From: Pyrenopolyporus hunteri
Taxonomy: Eukaryota > Ascomycota > Sordariomycetes > Xylariales > Hypoxylaceae
Direction: 5' to 3'
Assembly (NCBI GenBank): GCA_902806595.1
Contig: CADCXC010000004.1
Span: 2,418,001 to 2,482,000 of the forward strand
Length of the DNA: 64,000 nucleotides
Shown: one piece after another, positions 60,997-64,000 of the stretch
Numbering within the stretch: the first letter of the stretch is position 1
Layout of the letters: every line of letters begins with the position of its first letter
Notes under the pieces: model-generated
Database searches by the model: none
What the model was told of the DNA's origin: nothing
The model's input: only the letters and a program-made list of their open reading frames with translations
Made by a program: the position numbers and the translations under genes

Positions 60997-61368
60997 AGTA
61001 TCTTGAACCTCGACAAGTAGATAAATCCGGGCTTGGAATTCCTTGAAATCCGACTTCCAGGTTACCCAGGCGTTATTGGCGGAATTGCCGCCTGCTTATC
61101 AGGCAGAGCATACCTGTGAAGTTATTATCAATGGCCTTCTAAGGCGTTAAGGTAAACGGCAACTCGCCGAGAGGTGAGTTGTGAAACGACTTCTAAGCTC
61201 GGATCCTAGATCAAGGTATTCCATGTGTAGGTGGGCGTCTTTTACATTGCTGTTTCATGTTCTGTCCAGCGGTGCGCTCAAAGTATTGAGGGTGATTCAG
61301 GATGCCGTAGTAGATACGATCAACTCCCTAAAGTTTTTGCCCACGCGTGTCTGAATGCCATCCAGCCT
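60997..61368. other. Convergent 3' flanks
   Basis: The short gap between the ABC transporter and the acyltransferase, which point towards each other. It should hold both 3' untranslated ends; no gene or clear terminator motif seen. Confidence 0.6.
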
Positions 61369-62790
61369 TTAGGAGGGACACCTAAAAATTGCAAACCGTC
61401 TAATGGGCCAGCTCTGTTCGAATTTCCGCATCATTTGCTTGTCGAAGCTAACGATTACTTCCAAGCCTTCTTCATCGCGATTGGGACCGGCTGGAATCCT
61501 AGGAAGAACGATAGGGTACCTCTTTTGCGTCAACTTTGGCAACCTAACAGTGTCACATCTCCCGACCGCATTGCCCCAGTCCAGCTCATATACGCCCTGA
61601 TCCGCCCATGAGACAATGGATATGCCGCCGTGACGCGGACCCAAGGCGATTGGAGGATGGTCATCCGGGGCGGCTTCTAAATATGCCAGCACATCTCGCA
61701 CACTCCGTTCATCGACATGGTGAACGGCAGTGCGGATTACGACGGCAATATCGGCTAACCTCGAAAGTGATACGGGATCTAAGGGGTCGTCGCCAGTAGA
61801 GGAGTTAGAGCTCGTAGCAAATGATACTAGGTCCGCTAACGAAGTCGTAGCGGCTGTCATTACGAAGGCGGCGCCAAGATAATTGGAACATATAGATGGA
61901 TTATACCGTGAGCGGAAATTCACAGGAAGGCCTATTGTACTGGTAGCATCCAGACCTATTGCTGGATTCCGCTCGAAGGCAGTTGACTCAGATTCAGCGG
62001 TTAGTATAGCACCCCAAAGCAATGCCGTTAGAATATCACCCGAAGAGACCCAATTTATACGACCCTGAGAAGTGATATGCTCATTTACTGCGTGCTTCAA
62101 ACTTCGTAATGTCGCCAGCGGGAAGAAAAATATATCGGTCTCAAGATCATGGGAATGTGATGCTAGACCGTCCCGTTTGACGACGTCGTTAGCTTCCCGG
62201 ACATGGAGGAGTTCGGGAGTCGAAACGGATACTGTTGCATTGCTGGTGCTAGGCCACACATGCGCGATCCTACGGTCCAGCCAAGCCGAGTCGAATCCTA
62301 CTGCTGCAGACGTGCCTGTCCGGCAGTGAGAAGCCCAAATCTTGAGCAAAGTCCCGAACCCAGTGATATCAGTCGTGCAATGATGGATAGCAACGCATAG
62401 AATAAAGCCGCCCTTAACGAGTGATACTCTCACCCGAAGTACTGGCGTTGGGTTAGGGAATGGGGGTAGTGTATCGGGAGGTATAATCCCAGGCCTAGTG
62501 AATGACGAAGGGGGGAAATGCTGCTCTTTTACAATGGTGTAGTTTATCGCATCCGAAAGGTCTTGCTCATAATAGAGGTCTTCTAGAGTTTGGTATGGCT
62601 CGCTAAGAGATATATGATTGCTGTCCTTGCTGGCGAAAATACCAGATAGAAGGTAAGGGACATCTATGATAACTCCGGCTAAGCCTGCTTTGAGTACCTT
62701 GGGAGCGTCAGTGTGTGTGGAAGGAAAGCAGAACACCTGGCGAATATAGCTTCGAGGCATAAGCTGGTCGAGCGGAGAGAGCGCTGTCAT
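61369..62790 (-). CDS. BAHD/Tri101-like acyltransferase (transferase family PF02458 type)
   Basis: An intact intronless frame of 473 aa. The start MTALSPLDQLMPRSYIRQVFCFP is typical of fungal members. The catalytic HxxxD motif is H137-C-T-T-D141 in VAIHHCTTDITGFG, with a second His before it, and the second family motif, DFGWG in plants, appears as D404-W-G-N. Between them SSGDILTALLW and GLPVNFRSRYNP are the usual core segments. The enzymes move an acyl group, commonly acetyl from acetyl-CoA, to a hydroxyl or amine of a small molecule in the cytosol. Fungal relatives act in secondary metabolism or in self-protection and detoxification. It converges with the ABCC transporter, so modification followed by export is plausible. 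No core biosynthetic enzyme lies in the window, so the substrate cannot be inferred. Confidence 0.88.
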   Translation of the reverse strand: MTALSPLDQLMPRSYIRQVFCFPSTHTDAPKVLKAGLAGVIIDVPYLLSGIFASKDSNHISLSEPYQTLEDLYYEQDLSDAINYTIVKEQHFPPSSFTRPGIIPPDTLPPFPNPTPVLRVRVSLVKGGFILCVAIHHCTTDITGFGTLLKIWASHCRTGTSAAVGFDSAWLDRRIAHVWPSTSNATVSVSTPELLHVREANDVVKRDGLASHSHDLETDIFFFPLATLRSLKHAVNEHITSQGRINWVSSGDILTALLWGAILTAESESTAFERNPAIGLDATSTIGLPVNFRSRYNPSICSNYLGAAFVMTAATTSLADLVSFATSSNSSTGDDPLDPVSLSRLADIAVVIRTAVHHVDERSVRDVLAYLEAAPDDHPPIALGPRHGGISIVSWADQGVYELDWGNAVGRCDTVRLPKLTQKRYPIVLPRIPAGPNRDEEGLEVIVSFDKQMMRKFEQSWPIRRFAIFRCPS

Positions 62791-64000
62791 TTCGAAGCTA
62801 TGAGGAAGGTCTTGCTAGGTTACATTTCAATGTGGAACCTAGAGACACACTGTTAACTTCTACCCGTTAATATGATGCTGTCTATGGGAAAAGTATTGGT
62901 ACGGCAGGCTTAGTTCGGCTAGGCATATTCTTGTCTTGTCTTTACCTAAAGAATTCTAGCGGCTATCCGAGGTCTCACGAAGGGAAGCGATTCTACTTGG
63001 CCGATATCGTCAGCGCCGCCGTGTTTAGAGGTGAAGCGGCTGCTGATTATAACATTAGCGAAGTCGCGAACTGGAAGTTATTGATCGATTTCTTATGGCA
63101 GTCCAACAATTTGAATCCCCTACCGAATATTAAAGTCTATCCTTTGCGAATCCAATGGAAGCCGAGGGTGAGAGACAAACGACCCCAAACAAAGTTGAAG
63201 ATTTCCGTCTCACCGTTTGACCCAAATCCTGCTGAGATGGCAAACACGACGGGTAACTCCAGCCAGGTCTATGACCTACCTACCTACTTACCTAGGTACC
63301 TAGGTATGTATGTAAGGTCGTAGTAGTACTGCAAGAAAAAGCGTCAATAATAGGTAGCGTTATGCTGATTCGCCCACGGAGATTACTGCCATGTACGATG
63401 AACTCAAACCTCGGTATGCATTCCGTCTCTTTCATGCAAATCAAAGAAATAATCTAATATGATACTACCATTCTTGAGACAAGGTAAGACGCGGTGCTGT
63501 ATAACGGATATGGCACGGCTTTTGGATGTTGTCTGTTCGTACGCGTCGATCACCGGCATACTGATAAATGATAAATGATGATACAGAATTGACGAAGAGG
63601 TAGCTGGAGGAAAGTGACTGAAGCCCGCCAAACGCGTCGCATAACATGTACTGTATGTACAATTACAACACATAGATGTAGCCCGTGTTCCAGGTAATCT
63701 TACGGGGGGTTGCTAGCAGGGGTATTCAGTGGTCAAGCGTTGCCTATATAATTTCATAAACTACCTAAGGTACCCTAACGGCCCTGGTACCTAGTGGCTT
63801 GATAGGTGCCTAGTGTGGCTTCCTGTGGGTAGTACAGATTCAAACAGCAGGTAGACCCCCCATGAAGGTACCCCGACCCAAACCACTGAAATCTGAATCG
63901 CGTCCCCAGTTACACACGTTAGTTGGAGGTACATATGCACCTATTGACAAACAGTGGGCCGCATTCGTGGGCGGGCCATAGGAAATGCTACCTGGTAGCT
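62791..64000. other. Intergenic to window edge, no gene seen
   Basis: The left part is the acyltransferase promoter. A 130-codon frame at 62931-63323 lacks an ATG start and its end is coded by TACCTA repeats (63276-63310), so I do not call it. Nothing else looks coding before the window ends. Confidence 0.55.

Noticed and set aside
44523..62790. Calling the whole right third a secondary-metabolite gene cluster
   Set aside because: There is no core synthase, cyclase or P450 in the window; the regulator, transporters and acyltransferase alone do not justify it.
62931..63323. A 130-codon + strand frame near the right edge
   Set aside because: No ATG start, no known motif, and its C-terminal part is simply translated TACCTA repeats.

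Overview
This is nuclear DNA of a filamentous ascomycete (Pezizomycotina, most likely a sordariomycete). The evidence is short GT-AG introns (50-93 bp) with CTAAC/CTAAT-type branch sites, families such as Zn2Cys6 regulators, 2EXR proteins and fungal rhodopsin-like receptors, and an AT-rich block that looks like the product of repeat-induced point mutation (RIP). I cannot name the species. Gene density is low: 14 confident protein genes, 1 smaller probable gene, 1 doubtful small ORF and 1 tRNA gene in 64 kb. The intergenic DNA is peppered with TAGGTA/TACCTA words.

Layout. 1-5000: AT-rich DNA with no genes; in the samples I counted, every C on the + strand sits in CpG. 5-18 kb: a four-exon fungal rhodopsin-like receptor (8151-9510), a 114-aa membrane protein (12073-12417) and a 1105-aa coiled-coil protein (complement 14517-17912). 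20635-20770: a tRNA-Lys(CTT) gene whose T-arm is split by a 63-bp insert with all the hallmarks of a spliceosomal intron. 21.7-26 kb: two drug:H+ antiporter-type MFS transporters on the same strand. 27-37.4 kb: a 2EXR protein, a Cld1/ABHD5-like alpha/beta hydrolase, a Spo7-like subunit of the lipin phosphatase complex, and a dual-specificity-phosphatase-like protein. 39.6-42.8 kb: a 1049-aa protein of unknown function with lysine-rich repeats. 44.5-62.8 kb: a membrane-anchored amidohydrolase, a Dal5-like MFS permease divergent from a Zn2Cys6 regulator, a carboxypeptidase S-like M20 peptidase, an ABCC transporter, and a BAHD-type acyltransferase.

How the genes may work together. Two housekeeping genes concern membrane lipids: Spo7 (lipin control at the nuclear envelope) and the Cld1-like hydrolase (mitochondrial cardiolipin remodelling); I do not infer co-regulation. 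The amidohydrolase, Dal5-like permease, regulator and M20 peptidase form a plausible nitrogen or peptide scavenging group. The permease and regulator share a 977-bp promoter holding a perfect CGG-N8-CCG inverted repeat, which could be the regulator's own site. The ABCC transporter and acyltransferase converge next to each other and could serve detoxification or metabolite export. No polyketide synthase, peptide synthetase or terpene cyclase is present, so I do not call a biosynthetic cluster.

The most unusual observation is the split tRNA-Lys. Removing the GT-AG insert restores a perfect 73-nt tRNA, and the insertion leaves the internal B box intact. Exon coordinates for all spliced genes were worked out by hand from splice-site and reading-frame consistency.
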